Positions 29,476-38,077 of a DNA stretch of 64,000 nucleotides are shown here, one piece after another. The first letter of the stretch is position 1. Every line of letters starts with the position of its first letter. Position numbers and translations under genes: made by a program. This DNA comes from Pelomonas sp. CA6 (GTDB lineage: Bacteria; Pseudomonadota; Gammaproteobacteria; Burkholderiales; Burkholderiaceae_C). The DNA lies in the NCBI RefSeq assembly GCF_022549225.1, contig NZ_JAKZFD010000002.1:248001-312000 (forward strand), in the 5' to 3' direction. Below the pieces are notes generated by a model that worked only from the letters and a program-made list of their open reading frames with translations, was not told the DNA's origin and did no database searches.

Positions 29476-29621
29476 CGCTCTTTTTCCCGAAGATGCGGAA
29501 GCCTCTATTTTCAGACTGTCCCTTTAATAAGGGAGCTTACGGGCATGAATGCGTTCAACCAGGAAAGAAAATCTTTAACCTCAACTCCACACCACCAGCA
29601 AATCACCCCAGGGGGTTTCGA

Positions 29622-30809
29622 ATGAAATATCCGATTTACACACAAATCCACTTTCTCCTGACGATGACTGCGTCCACATTTTCAGCCCTCGGACAGACTT
29701 GTGCCGCCCTGGTGGAAGGAAATGGAAAACTCTACGCAACCACCAGTGACGGGAAAATACTAAATCAATTTCCCACCAACGCAAGGGATAAATCAAACAT
29801 TTCTCTCTCCCCCGATTTTAAGAAGGTATCTTTTCAGTCCACGACTGAACCACAATATCTCAGCATAATCAATGCGGCTGGAGTGTCGTCTAAGATCTAC
29901 ATCGCGGGCAACATGTACTCGAATTTATTTGAATCAACCTGGGATTCAGAAGACTTGTTGCAAATACGTCACCGCTACGGCCACATACAAGATAAGTTTT
30001 CTTTTATATATGTAGACGAAGCGCCATCCCTCCATATAAAACCAAGTCACATTCGCACGGATTCCGCTGCATGCCAAGCTCATGGGCGCCCAGTTTCGAT
30101 AGCATGCATTACCGAAGGCGTGGTTGAAATAAATTCGGAAAGAATATATACACCGAACAAGTTCGCACAAGGAAAATCTAGAACTCTGGCCGTACACAAA
30201 ATTCATGTTGGAACAGGAATTTACACACAAACAGCCCCAAGCTTCCATATTGAATTAATCTCCATCAAAGACGGCATTACACTGAAGTTGAGTTCTCCCA
30301 CGGGGTACTCCTCAACATCGCGCATCAACGAAGGAGAGGTTTTCGACATACCTCTTGGTGACGACATTTATGGTGTAACAGCAAAGGTTCTTGATTCAAG
30401 AACTGGCATCGTCGAAGCAAAACTTCTCAAAAGCGGCTACAACTCAACAATTGCCGAAACTGCAATCGCGTGGAAGGGAAAGGGGAAAGTGGTAATTTTT
30501 GAGAGGCTTCATTCGGGAGATAGCTTGGTGATCATCAACACCACTTATCCACACCAGCATACAAAATTCCCTGCTTCACTTCCGATGTCCATTTCCTATA
30601 TGAAGTTCATCTCTCCTTCAAAAATATTTTTCAAGGGTTCGCCGGATGAGTTCACCTTGGGCACAATCAATCTCAATAATTCAAACGGGAATGTCATTGA
30701 ATCAATTGAGGTTCTGCCACGCTTACTGGCGGTGAAGTCCGAAGACGAGCCCTTGCCGCTACCTGTCCTCGACTGGGTCTGTGGGGTACAGGCCAAGGAT
30801 CGCCCTTGA
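29622..30809 (+). CDS. predicted exported protein of unknown function in an AT-rich island
   Basis: A 395-residue protein beginning MKYPIYTQIHFLLTM, with a plausible signal peptide ending near SALGQTCA, so probably periplasmic or secreted. The body is beta-rich (repeated YLSIINAAG, SKIYIAGNMYS, FHIELISIKDGITLKL) and may form a propeller-like fold, but I recognise no family. Base composition is far more AT-rich than the rest of the window, a sign of transfer. The last 20 or so residues (LPVLDWVCGVQAKDRP) are read from GC-rich DNA, so the original C-terminus may have been replaced at the island edge. A GGGGG stretch lies before the ATG. Confidence 0.7.
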   Translation: MKYPIYTQIHFLLTMTASTFSALGQTCAALVEGNGKLYATTSDGKILNQFPTNARDKSNISLSPDFKKVSFQSTTEPQYLSIINAAGVSSKIYIAGNMYSNLFESTWDSEDLLQIRHRYGHIQDKFSFIYVDEAPSLHIKPSHIRTDSAACQAHGRPVSIACITEGVVEINSERIYTPNKFAQGKSRTLAVHKIHVGTGIYTQTAPSFHIELISIKDGITLKLSSPTGYSSTSRINEGEVFDIPLGDDIYGVTAKVLDSRTGIVEAKLLKSGYNSTIAETAIAWKGKGKVVIFERLHSGDSLVIINTTYPHQHTKFPASLPMSISYMKFISPSKIFFKGSPDEFTLGTINLNNSNGNVIESIEVLPRLLAVKSEDEPLPLPVLDWVCGVQAKDRP

Positions 30810-30880
30810 GGGCAGCCCCCGCCGTTCATCATCGATATGCTGCGAGCCGCCTTCTCCCCCCTGGATTCCGCTTGCCCACC

Positions 30881-31393
30881 ATGACTGCTACGCCGCGACC
30901 ACAGATCCGCCCCTACGCCGCTGCCGACCGCGCAGCCTGTCTCGCGATCTTCCGCAGCAACCTGCCACGCTACTTCGATCCGTCGGAACTGCCGGAGTTC
31001 GAGGACTTCCTTGAGCGGCCCAGCGGCGACTACGTCGTGGTGGAACAGGACGGCCTCGTCGTCGCCTGCGGCGGCTGCTATCTCCGCGAAGGCGTCGGGC
31101 GCCTGAGCTGGGGGATGGTGTCGCAGCAGCACCACCGGGCCTCGCTGGGCACTGCGCTGCTGGTCTGGCGCATCAACCACCTGTTCCAGCACACCGAGAC
31201 ACCCGAAATCACGATCGACACCAGCCAGCACACGGCGGGCTTCTTCGCGCGCCACGGCTTCCGCACGACGCTGCAGGTCGCCGATGGCTTTGGCCCGGGC
31301 ATAGACCGGGTCGCGATGTCGCTGCGGCGCGAGGACTGGCTGGCGCGGGCTCAGCCGTCCCCACGGGGCGCCACCGCATCGCCAGGGGCCTGA
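30881..31393 (+). CDS. GNAT family N-acetyltransferase
   Basis: A 170-residue protein with the GNAT layout: IRPYAAADRAACLAIFRSN at the N-terminus, VVVEQDGLVVACGGCYL on the central strands, the acetyl-CoA region HHRASLGTALLVWRIN (variant of the Q/RxxGxG/A loop) and a C-terminal TIDTSQHTAGFFARHGF. The substrate is unknown. The ATG at 30881 is preferred to an upstream frame opening because GNAT sequence starts there. It is the first gene after the AT-rich island. Confidence 0.85.
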   Translation: MTATPRPQIRPYAAADRAACLAIFRSNLPRYFDPSELPEFEDFLERPSGDYVVVEQDGLVVACGGCYLREGVGRLSWGMVSQQHHRASLGTALLVWRINHLFQHTETPEITIDTSQHTAGFFARHGFRTTLQVADGFGPGIDRVAMSLRREDWLARAQPSPRGATASPGA

Positions 31394-31405
31394 GGGCGGA
31401 CGGGC

Positions 31406-32089
31406 CTACGCCCCCGGCGAGCCGCCACGCGTTGCCGGCACGCGCAGCAGGTCCCGCCGCCGCAGCAGATGGCGCCGAATGAGCAGCCGGCCCCGACGGT
31501 CGAAGGCGATCAGCACGCCGACCCAGGCGGCCAGTTCGGGCGGACAGACCCGCTGACGCGCACGCAGCTCCTCGATCAGCGAGCCATAGCGCAGGCACTG
31601 CGACTCCAGCAACTCGATGCGGGCCCGCTGCGCGGCGCGCAGTGGCGGCGTCCGTCCGCGACAGGACTGCCAGCACACGCGCTGCCACAACCGCTCCAGC
31701 CGTAGACGCTGCCGTTCAAGCGCCCGCAGGGTCTCGGCCATGTCTTCGCTGTGCACCTCGGACAGCGTGGGCGCATCGCGATAGGCCTGCCAGACGGTCG
31801 CATCGAAGACCAATGCCACATCCACCCAGGCCCAGCCCTCCCGGTCGCGCAGCGTCACGGCCCAGGCCTGCAGCTGCTCCAGCGCACGGTACTGCGCCGC
31901 GCTCAGCGCGTCGAACCCGCCCTCGGGGAGCCCGCGCACCAGGCCGGTCGCGATGGACCCGTACACGCAAGACCCGCCCCCCTGCCCTGACGGCAAGGCG
32001 TCCGCGGCCGCCGCCAGCAGCGCCGGCCCGGCATGACCGCTCCCCGGAGCGGGCCTCTTCCTGCCCAGACGTAGCGCTCTCACCGGCAA
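31406..32089 (-). CDS. unknown protein with basic helical C-terminal half
   Basis: About 227 residues if the TTG at 32089 is used; a GTG at 32083 is an equal alternative and no ATG is available nearby. The N-terminal part contains SCVYGSIATGLVRGLPEGG and ALSAAQYRALEQLQAW. A long arginine/leucine-rich helical stretch (LRALERQRLRLERLW) follows, with several cysteines. No family is recognised. It is divergent from the small XRE regulator at 32271, with a palindrome-rich region between, so it may be controlled by it. The high GC makes false coding possible, but codon-position bias looks gene-like. Confidence 0.5.
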   Translation of the reverse strand: MPVRALRLGRKRPAPGSGHAGPALLAAAADALPSGQGGGSCVYGSIATGLVRGLPEGGFDALSAAQYRALEQLQAWAVTLRDREGWAWVDVALVFDATVWQAYRDAPTLSEVHSEDMAETLRALERQRLRLERLWQRVCWQSCRGRTPPLRAAQRARIELLESQCLRYGSLIEELRARQRVCPPELAAWVGVLIAFDRRGRLLIRRHLLRRRDLLRVPATRGGSPGA

Positions 32090-32220
32090 TGCCCCGTCGT
32101 GGCGGATTCCGACGGACCGACCGTGTGCAACACCGGCGGACGCGCCGGACCTCGAACCTCTTTGCCTGCTTCAATCACCATCGGGAACCTGAGATCAACA
32201 CGGGGATCCCTCAATTGTGT

Positions 32221-32237
32221 GTTACGTATAACGTAAC
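32221..32237. promoter_or_regulatory. palindromic operator candidate for the XRE regulator
   Basis: GTTACGTATAACGTAAC has perfect 7-bp arms (GTTACGT/ACGTAAC) around ATA. A further GTTACG half-site lies at 32255-32260, next to the regulator start. The site sits in the AT-rich 181-bp region between the unknown protein gene and the XRE gene, as expected for an autoregulatory operator. Confidence 0.6.
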
Positions 32238-32255
32238 GACAATTATGAACGATGT

Positions 32256-32280
32256 TACGAGACTCGAAACATGTCTCGTA
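32256..32280. promoter_or_regulatory. inverted repeat over the XRE start codon
   Basis: TACGAGAC (32256-32263) and GTCTCGTA (32273-32280) are perfect 8-bp arms with a 9-bp gap, and the second arm covers the first codons of the regulator gene. It could be a second operator or an mRNA hairpin limiting translation initiation. Confidence 0.5.
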
Positions 32281-32636
32281 GCTCCGAAAGTCCATCCGTC
32301 CTCGGCCGGCGCATGCGCGCGCGGCGCGAGGAGCTGGGTTGGTCGCAGGAGAAGGTAGGCGTCGAGATCGGCATCGACGAGTCCAGCAGCCGCACCCGCA
32401 TCAGCCGGTACGAGTCGGGGATTCACGAGCCACCCGGTCCCACGGCCAAGGCGATCGCCAGGGCCTTGAAGGTGCCACTGGCCTATCTGTACTGCGAGGA
32501 CGACGGCGTGGCCGCGCTGCTGCTGGCTCTGCACTCACTGCGCCGCGAGGAGCGGGACGCCCGGGTCAGGCAGTTCGTCCGCCTGCTGGCCGAAGGTGGC
32601 GGCACTCAGGCCGGGCCCGGCCGGATGAACCGCTGA
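32271..32636 (+). CDS. small XRE-family repressor-like regulator
   Basis: A 121-residue protein with an XRE helix-turn-helix at about residues 10-70 (LGRRMRARREELGWSQEKVG, SRTRISRYESGIHEP, AIARALKVPLAYLY). The HTH carries an unusual insertion, EIGIDESSSRTRI, between helices 2 and 3. The C-terminal 45 residues are helical and probably dimerise. The start overlaps a perfect inverted repeat and is preceded by a palindrome, suggesting autoregulation and control of the divergent gene at 31406-32089. Confidence 0.88.
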   Translation: MSRSSESPSVLGRRMRARREELGWSQEKVGVEIGIDESSSRTRISRYESGIHEPPGPTAKAIARALKVPLAYLYCEDDGVAALLLALHSLRREERDARVRQFVRLLAEGGGTQAGPGRMNR

Positions 32637-32791
32637 ACGCCCCGGGGCCCGGCCCCGGCACGGGTCCGTCATTCACCGCGGGTAGCATCAGACGCGCCCG
32701 CCCGGGCCAGCGGCTGCGCCCCCAGGGTTCGGCCTCATCGAAGGGGCGCCGGGGCGGGCGATGATGCGCCCCACACCACCCGAGCCCACCC

Positions 32792-34726
32792 ATGAGCCGA
32801 CCTCCCGAGCACGCCAACCAGTTCGCCCTGCTGACGCAAGCCCGCTTCGCGCCCTTCTTCTGGACGCAGTTCCTCGGCGCGGCCAATGACAACCTGTTCA
32901 AGTTCGCGCTCACCGTGCTGCTGACCTATCAGCTGCAGATCGCGTGGCTGCCGCCCGCGCAGGCCGGGCTGGTGATCGGGGCGCTGTTCATCCTGCCCTT
33001 CGTGCTGTTTTCCGCGACCGCGGGCCAGCTGGCCGACAAGCACAACAAGACAAGGCTGATTCGCCTCGTGAAGACGCTGGAGATCGCGATCATGGCCCTC
33101 GCCGCCTGGGGCTTCATGGCCGGCCATGTGGCGCTGCTGCTGGCCTGCGTCTTCCTGATGGGGCTGCACTCCACGCTGTTCGGCCCGGTGAAATACGCCT
33201 ATCTGCCGCAACAGCTGGACGAGCGCGAGCTGACCGGCGGCAACGGCATGGTGGAGATGGGCACCTTCGTCGCGATCCTGCTGGGTAGCCTGGCCGGCGG
33301 CGTGCTGGTGGCCTCGCCGCAGGTGGGCGCCACCCAGGTCGCGCTGGCCTGCCTGGCGCTGGCGTTGCTGGGCCGACTCGCGGCCCAGGCCATCCCGCCC
33401 GCGCCGGCGACCGACCCGGGCCTGCGCATCAACTGGAACCCCATCAGCGAAACCCTGGCCAACCTGCGCCTGGCGCATGGCCAGCTGGCGGTGTTCCGTT
33501 CGCTGCTGGGCATCTCGTGGATGTGGTTCTTCGGCGCGGTGTTCCTGGCCAACTTCCCGGCGTTCGCCAAGGAGGTGCTGCACGGCAACGAGCAGGTCGC
33601 CTCGCTGCTGCTGATGGTGTTCTCGGTGGGCATAGGCGTGGGCTCGCTGGCCTGCGAGATGCTGTCGCGTCGCCATGTGGAGATCGGCCTGGTGCCCATG
33701 GGCGCGCTGGGCATGAGCGTGTTCGCGCTGGACCTGTACTTCGCCTCGCGCGCGCTGCCGCCGGTCCCGACGGCCTGGAGCGTCGGCGAGTTCCTCGCCC
33801 AGCCGGCGCACTGGCGCGTGCTCGCCGACCTGGCCCTGGTGGCGCTCAGCGCCGGCCTCTACAGCGTGCCCATGTATGCGCTCATCCAGCTGCGCGCCGA
33901 GCCCACGCACCGCGCCCGCATCATCGCGGCCAACAACATCCTCAATGCGCTGTTCATGATCGTCAGCTCGTTGATGGCCGGCGCCTTCCTCGGCGCGGGG
34001 CGCAGCGTGCCGGAGCTCTTCCTCGCGGTGGGCCTGCTCAACGCGGTGGTCGGGGCCTACATCTTCCTGGTCGTGCCGGAGTACCTGCTGCGCTTCGTCG
34101 CCTTCCTGCTGTCGCGGCTGGTCTACCGCTACCGCCTGCGCGGCGACGAGCACATCCCGCTGCAGGGCCCCGCCGTCCTGGTCTGCAACCACGTCAGCTT
34201 CGTCGACGCGGTGCTGCTGATGGCCGCCAGCCCGCGCCCGGTGCGCTTTCTGATGGATCACCGCATCTTCCGCATCCCGGTGCTGGGCTGGCTGTTCCGG
34301 CTCGCCAAGGCCATCCCCGTCGCGCCGCAGAAGGAGAATCCCGCCGTCTACGAGGCCGCGTTCGCGCAGGCCCGCGCGGTGCTGGACGAGGGCGAGCTGC
34401 TGGGCCTGTTTCCCGAAGGCGGCATCACCCGCGACGGCGCGCTGCAGCCCTTCAAGGGCGGCATCATGAAGATCCTCGAGACCCACCCGGTGCCCGTGCT
34501 GCCCATGGCGCTGCAGAACCTGTGGGGCTCGTTCTTCTCGCGCGTCGAGCAGGGCCAGGCCATGGTGCGGCCCTTCCGCCGCGGGCTGTTCAGCCGCGTC
34601 GTGCTGCAGGTCGGTGCGCCGCTGGCGGCGGCCGAGGTGTCGCCGGAGCTGCTGCGCGAACGGGTCGGCGCGCTGCTGGCGTCGGATGCCACCGGGCCCA
34701 CGCCGGGCCGCGTCGAACTCTCCTGA
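32792..34726 (+). CDS. MFS transporter-PlsC acyltransferase fusion (LplT/Aas-like)
   Basis: A 644-residue protein. Residues 15-425 form a 12-helix MFS carrier similar to lysophospholipid transporter LplT (FLGAANDNLFKFAL, GLHSTLFGPVKYAYLPQ). Residues about 440-640 are a PlsC-type acyltransferase with H467-x4-D472 in NHVSFVDA and FPEGGITRDG at 540-549. It lacks the acyl-ACP synthetase domain found in the three-domain versions. Likely role: flipping lysophospholipids into the inner membrane and re-acylating them. It converges tightly on queA. Confidence 0.9.
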   Translation: MSRPPEHANQFALLTQARFAPFFWTQFLGAANDNLFKFALTVLLTYQLQIAWLPPAQAGLVIGALFILPFVLFSATAGQLADKHNKTRLIRLVKTLEIAIMALAAWGFMAGHVALLLACVFLMGLHSTLFGPVKYAYLPQQLDERELTGGNGMVEMGTFVAILLGSLAGGVLVASPQVGATQVALACLALALLGRLAAQAIPPAPATDPGLRINWNPISETLANLRLAHGQLAVFRSLLGISWMWFFGAVFLANFPAFAKEVLHGNEQVASLLLMVFSVGIGVGSLACEMLSRRHVEIGLVPMGALGMSVFALDLYFASRALPPVPTAWSVGEFLAQPAHWRVLADLALVALSAGLYSVPMYALIQLRAEPTHRARIIAANNILNALFMIVSSLMAGAFLGAGRSVPELFLAVGLLNAVVGAYIFLVVPEYLLRFVAFLLSRLVYRYRLRGDEHIPLQGPAVLVCNHVSFVDAVLLMAASPRPVRFLMDHRIFRIPVLGWLFRLAKAIPVAPQKENPAVYEAAFAQARAVLDEGELLGLFPEGGITRDGALQPFKGGIMKILETHPVPVLPMALQNLWGSFFSRVEQGQAMVRPFRRGLFSRVVLQVGAPLAAAEVSPELLRERVGALLASDATGPTPGRVELS

Positions 34727-34729
34727 GGC

Positions 34730-35776
34730 TCAGGCCGGCGCCCGCTCCAGCAGCATCGCGTCGCCATAGCTGAAGAAGCGGTAGCGCTGCTCGATCGCGT
34801 GGCGGTAGAGCGCCATCACCGGCTCGTAGCCGGCGAATGCGCTGACCAGCATCATCAGCGTGCTCTTGGGCAGGTGGAAGTTGGTCACCAGGCGATCCAC
34901 GACGCGGAACTGGAAGCCCGGGGTGATGAAGATGTCGGTCTCGCGTGCGCCCGGCTCCAGCACCCCGCCCCGCGCCGCCGATTCCAGCGCGCGCAGCGTG
35001 GTCGTGCCCACGGCGGTGACGCGCCCGCCGCGGGCGCGGCAGCGCGCGATGGCGGCCACCGTCTCGTCCGGCACCCGGAACCACTCGCTGTGCATCTTGT
35101 GCTCGGCCAGCTGCTCGACGCGCACCGGCTGGAAGGTGCCCGCACCCACGTGCAGCGTGACATGCGCGCTGTCCACGCCACGCTCGGCCAGCGCCGCCAG
35201 CACGCCTTCGTCGAAGTGCAGCGCCGCCGTCGGCGCCGCCACCGCACCGGGCTCCTTGGCGAACACCGTCTGGTAGCGGCGCACGTCGTCCTCGGAATCG
35301 CCGTGCTCGATATAGGGCGGCAGCGGCACATGGCCGTGGCGCTCGAGCAGCTCGAAGGGGTCACCCGACAGGCGCAGATGGAACAGGCCCTGGTCCGGGC
35401 CGCAGCGGCCCAGCACCTCGGCGTCGAAGGCGCCATCGGCAAAGCTCACCCGCGCGCCCGGCTTGGGGCTTTTGCTGGCACGCATGTGGGCCCAGACCTC
35501 GCGGGTACCGGGCAGCACGCGCTCCACCAGCGCCTCCACCGCACCGCCACTGGCCTTGTGACCGTACAGCCTAGCCTTGATCACCTGGGTGTTGTTGAAC
35601 ACCAGCAGATCGCCGGGATTGAGCAGCTGCGGCAGATCGCGGAAGACGCGGTCCACCGGCGGCCACTGGCGGCCGTCGAGCAGGCGCGAGGCGCTGCGCT
35701 GCGCGGCGGGATGCTGGGCGATGAGTTCGGGAGGCAGAGCGAAGTCGAAGTCGCTCACCGTGTAGTGACGGGACAT
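34730..35776 (-). CDS. queA: S-adenosylmethionine:tRNA ribosyltransferase-isomerase
   Basis: A 348-residue protein beginning [21 protein letters not shown], with family segments [44 protein letters not shown] and [25 protein letters not shown]. QueA transfers the ribosyl part of SAM to preQ1-tRNA, giving epoxyqueuosine. Its partner tgt lies at 6228-7355. The start at 35776 matches the family N-terminus; the open frame upstream is GC-rich noise. Confidence 0.96.
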   Translation of the reverse strand: MSRHYTVSDFDFALPPELIAQHPAAQRSASRLLDGRQWPPVDRVFRDLPQLLNPGDLLVFNNTQVIKARLYGHKASGGAVEALVERVLPGTREVWAHMRASKSPKPGARVSFADGAFDAEVLGRCGPDQGLFHLRLSGDPFELLERHGHVPLPPYIEHGDSEDDVRRYQTVFAKEPGAVAAPTAALHFDEGVLAALAERGVDSAHVTLHVGAGTFQPVRVEQLAEHKMHSEWFRVPDETVAAIARCRARGGRVTAVGTTTLRALESAARGGVLEPGARETDIFITPGFQFRVVDRLVTNFHLPKSTLMMLVSAFAGYEPVMALYRHAIEQRYRFFSYGDAMLLERAPA

Positions 35777-35945
35777 GGTGTTGAGGGCCGGACAGACCCG
35801 TGCCAAGCGAAGGATGGGCGGCGATTGTCGCACCGCCCCCCCGGCCGCACGCCGCCGCCGGGCCCGCGCTGAATTGACCCGCGTCAACCTTCGCGGGCGG
35901 CGCGGGTGCCACCATGGAAGCGCCAATCGGAACAAAGGACAGACG

Positions 35946-36341
35946 ATGAGCAGCGCGTTGACACCCGGCCAGCATGCCCTTCTGGAAGCCGCGCTGGTCC
36001 GCCGGCAGCATGAGCTGGAGCGGACTTTGCACACGCAGCTGGGCGACCAGGACCGCGTGGCCCACGCACGCGAACAGCTGCTGCAGGACCTGGACGGCGA
36101 GACCGCGCATGAGGCCGACCGCGAGGTCGATCTGGCGCGCAGCGACCGCGGCCTGCAGGCGCTGCGCGAGATCGGCGCCGCGCTGACCCGGCTGCGCGAG
36201 GACGCCGACTACGGAAGGTGCACGGACTGCGGCGCCGCCATCCCCTTCGACCGCCTGAAGCTGCAGCCCGAGGCGCTGCGCTGCGTCGCCTGCCAGGGCG
36301 CGCTGGAGAGACAGGCCGGGCTCTCCACCCCCAGCCTCTGA
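35946..36341 (+). CDS. TraR/DksA-family zinc-finger protein
   Basis: A 131-residue protein with a helical coiled-coil N-terminus ([34 protein letters not shown]) and a C-terminal C4 zinc finger [29 protein letters not shown]. Such proteins bind RNA polymerase through the secondary channel, modulating initiation, often with ppGpp. It lacks the usual DxxDxA tip of DksA (the loop reads EADREVD), so DksA-like activity is uncertain. It is followed by the gene at 36402, probably in one operon. Confidence 0.88.
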   Translation: MSSALTPGQHALLEAALVRRQHELERTLHTQLGDQDRVAHAREQLLQDLDGETAHEADREVDLARSDRGLQALREIGAALTRLREDADYGRCTDCGAAIPFDRLKLQPEALRCVACQGALERQAGLSTPSL

Positions 36342-36401
36342 ACCCCTTTACTGACCCCGCGCGGCCCGCCGCGCACCCGTGAGCGAGAAAGCGAGAGAAC
36401 C

Positions 36402-36782
36402 ATGAGCCTGTTTCACGCCGTCGTCTGGCTGGACCACCACAACGCCAACATCCTGCAGTTCGACGCCGAACATGTGCAAGCCGAGAAGGTGAAGTCCAGC
36501 AGCCGCCACAGCAAGCAGCACGGCAGCGCCGTGCGCACCGAGCACGAGTTCTATGCCGAGGTCTGCGCCGCGCTGGACGGCATCGCCGAGATCCTGGTCG
36601 TGGGCTCCAGCACCGCGCAGGCGGACTTCAAGCACTACGTGGAGAAGCACCGCCCCGCGCTGGCGCCGCAGATCGTGGGCTACGAGACCGTGGACCACCC
36701 GAGCGACAAGCAACTGGTCGCGATGGCGCGCCAGTACTTCCTGAAGTACGACCGCATGAACGGCACGCCGACGCCGATGTGA
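36402..36782 (+). CDS. conserved small protein related to bacterial release-factor-like (baeRF) proteins
   Basis: A 126-residue protein starting MSLFHAVVWLDHHNANIL, with EILVVGSSTAQADFKHYVEKH and a C-terminal VAMARQYFLKYDRMN. Homologues are often annotated as 'translational machinery protein' and resemble one domain of archaeo-eukaryotic release-factor relatives, where the fold is that of an eRF1 central domain. The activity is not established. It sits just before a terminator and after the TraR/DksA-like gene, suggesting a stress-linked two-gene unit. Confidence 0.65.
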   Translation: MSLFHAVVWLDHHNANILQFDAEHVQAEKVKSSSRHSKQHGSAVRTEHEFYAEVCAALDGIAEILVVGSSTAQADFKHYVEKHRPALAPQIVGYETVDHPSDKQLVAMARQYFLKYDRMNGTPTPM

Positions 36783-36811
36783 GCCGGACCGGCACGCCGC
36801 GTCGCTGAATC

Positions 36812-36834
36812 AAGGCCCCTCGCGAGGGGCCTTT
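36812..36834. terminator. bidirectional intrinsic terminator
   Basis: AAGGCCCCTCGCG followed by AGGGGCCTT forms a perfect 22-bp palindrome with short T/A flanks. It separates the convergent small-protein gene (ends 36782) and aminotransferase gene (ends 36836). Confidence 0.88.
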
Positions 36835-36835
36835 C

Positions 36836-37990
36836 TCATGCCGGGTCGCCCCGGGGCCCGTGGCCCAGCACGCGACCCAGCGCGGCGTCCAGCGCCGCCA
36901 CCGTGCGCTGCGGCTGGGCGAGCTTGTCCAGGCCGAAGAGCCCGATGCGGAAGGTCTTGAAGCCCGGACCCTCGTCGCATTGCAGCGGCACGCCGGCGGC
37001 GCTCTGCAGCCCCTCGGCCGCCAGGGCCTTGCCGCTGTGCAGCCCGTCGTGCTCGGTGTAGCTGACCACCACGCCGCTGGCCTCGAAGCCCGGCGCGGCG
37101 ACGCTGGGCAGGCCATGCGCGCGCAGCATCGCGCGCACGCGCCGGCCCAGGTCGATCTGCGCGTCGCGCAGCGCCTCGAAGCCGCGGCCGCGGCTCTCCA
37201 GCATCGCGTCGCGGCAGCGCGCCAGCGCGTCGGTGGGCAGGGTGGCGTGGTAGGCATGGCCGCCGTTTTCGTAGGCCTCCATGATCTGCAGCCACCGGCG
37301 CAGGTCCATCGCGAAGCTGGTGCTGCTGCTGTCGTCCAGCAGCGCGCGGGCACGCTCGCTGAGCATCACGAAGGCGCAGCAGGGCGAGCCGCTCCAGCCC
37401 TTCTGCGGCGCGCTGATCAGCACGTCCACGCCCAGCGACTCCATGTCCACCCACAGCGCGCCGGACGCGATGCAGTCCAGCACGAACAGCGCGCCCACCT
37501 CGTGGGCCGCCTTCGCGACGGCGCGCAGGTAGTCGTCCGGCAGCAGCAGGCCCGAGGCGGTTTCCACATGCGGCGCGAAGACCAGCTCGGGGCGCTGCGC
37601 GCGCAGGGTCTCGACGACCTCGTCGAGGGGCGGCGGCGCATAGGGCGCCTGCGCGTCGCCGGACAGCGGCCGGGCCTTGAGCACCAGCTGCTCGGACGGG
37701 ATGCGCCCCATCTCGAAGATCTGCGTCCAGCGGTAGCTGAACCAGCCATTGCGCAGCACCAGGGTCTTGCGGCCGCCGGCGAACTGGCGCGCCACCGCCT
37801 CCATGCCAAAGGTGCCGCTGCCCGGCACGACGATGGCCGAACGCGCGTGATAAACCGACTTCAGCACGCCGGACAGATCGCACATCACGTGCTGGAAACG
37901 GCGCGACATGTGGTTGAGCGCGCGGTCGGTGTACACCACCGAGTATTCAAGCAGGCCATCGGGATCGACGTCGGGCAGCAGTCCGGGCAT
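36836..37990 (-). CDS. class V aminotransferase (alanine-glyoxylate/serine-pyruvate type)
   Basis: A 384-residue PLP enzyme. Features: VVPGSGTFGMEAVARQF near the N-terminus, the PLP-binding VLDCIASGALWVDME, and the catalytic lysine in ISAPQKGWSGSPCCAF; the C-terminal domain has FKTFRIGLFG. Class V aminotransferases of this subgroup (AGT/SPT, PhnW) transfer amino groups between alanine, glyoxylate, serine or similar substrates. The exact substrate cannot be told. The start at 37990 fits family length. It is divergent from recG, 87 bp away. Confidence 0.88.
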   Translation of the reverse strand: MPGLLPDVDPDGLLEYSVVYTDRALNHMSRRFQHVMCDLSGVLKSVYHARSAIVVPGSGTFGMEAVARQFAGGRKTLVLRNGWFSYRWTQIFEMGRIPSEQLVLKARPLSGDAQAPYAPPPLDEVVETLRAQRPELVFAPHVETASGLLLPDDYLRAVAKAAHEVGALFVLDCIASGALWVDMESLGVDVLISAPQKGWSGSPCCAFVMLSERARALLDDSSSTSFAMDLRRWLQIMEAYENGGHAYHATLPTDALARCRDAMLESRGRGFEALRDAQIDLGRRVRAMLRAHGLPSVAAPGFEASGVVVSYTEHDGLHSGKALAAEGLQSAAGVPLQCDEGPGFKTFRIGLFGLDKLAQPQRTVAALDAALGRVLGHGPRGDPA

Positions 37991-38077
37991 GGGGCGTCTC
38001 CTCGTTGCATGACGAAGCCGAGTCCAGCTTAGCACCCATGCGCCGGAGCCGGCGGCAACCGGGGCAGAATCGCGGCC

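Larger units (their letters stand above)
28845..29540 (-). mobile_element. collapsed IS3-family element with terminal inverted repeats
   Basis: About 0.7 kb, compared with 1.2-1.4 kb for an intact element. The outermost 9 bp are perfect inverted repeats, GTAAGCTCC at 28845-28853 and GGAGCTTAC at 29532-29540, and similarity extends imperfectly to about 24 bp. Inside are remnants of OrfA (frameshifted) and OrfB (two internal deletions), both on the minus strand. No obvious target duplication is seen outside the ends. The element is not able to move on its own. Confidence 0.82.

Noticed and set aside
28474-32700. A prophage or integrative element call for the accessory block
   Set aside because: No integrase, structural phage genes, tRNA or attachment repeats are seen; only a dead IS and a few cargo-like genes.
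36402-36782. Universal stress protein assignment for the small gene after the TraR/DksA-like gene
   Set aside because: It lacks the ATP-binding G-x2-G-x9-G-S/T pattern; the release-factor-like reading fits better, though weakly.
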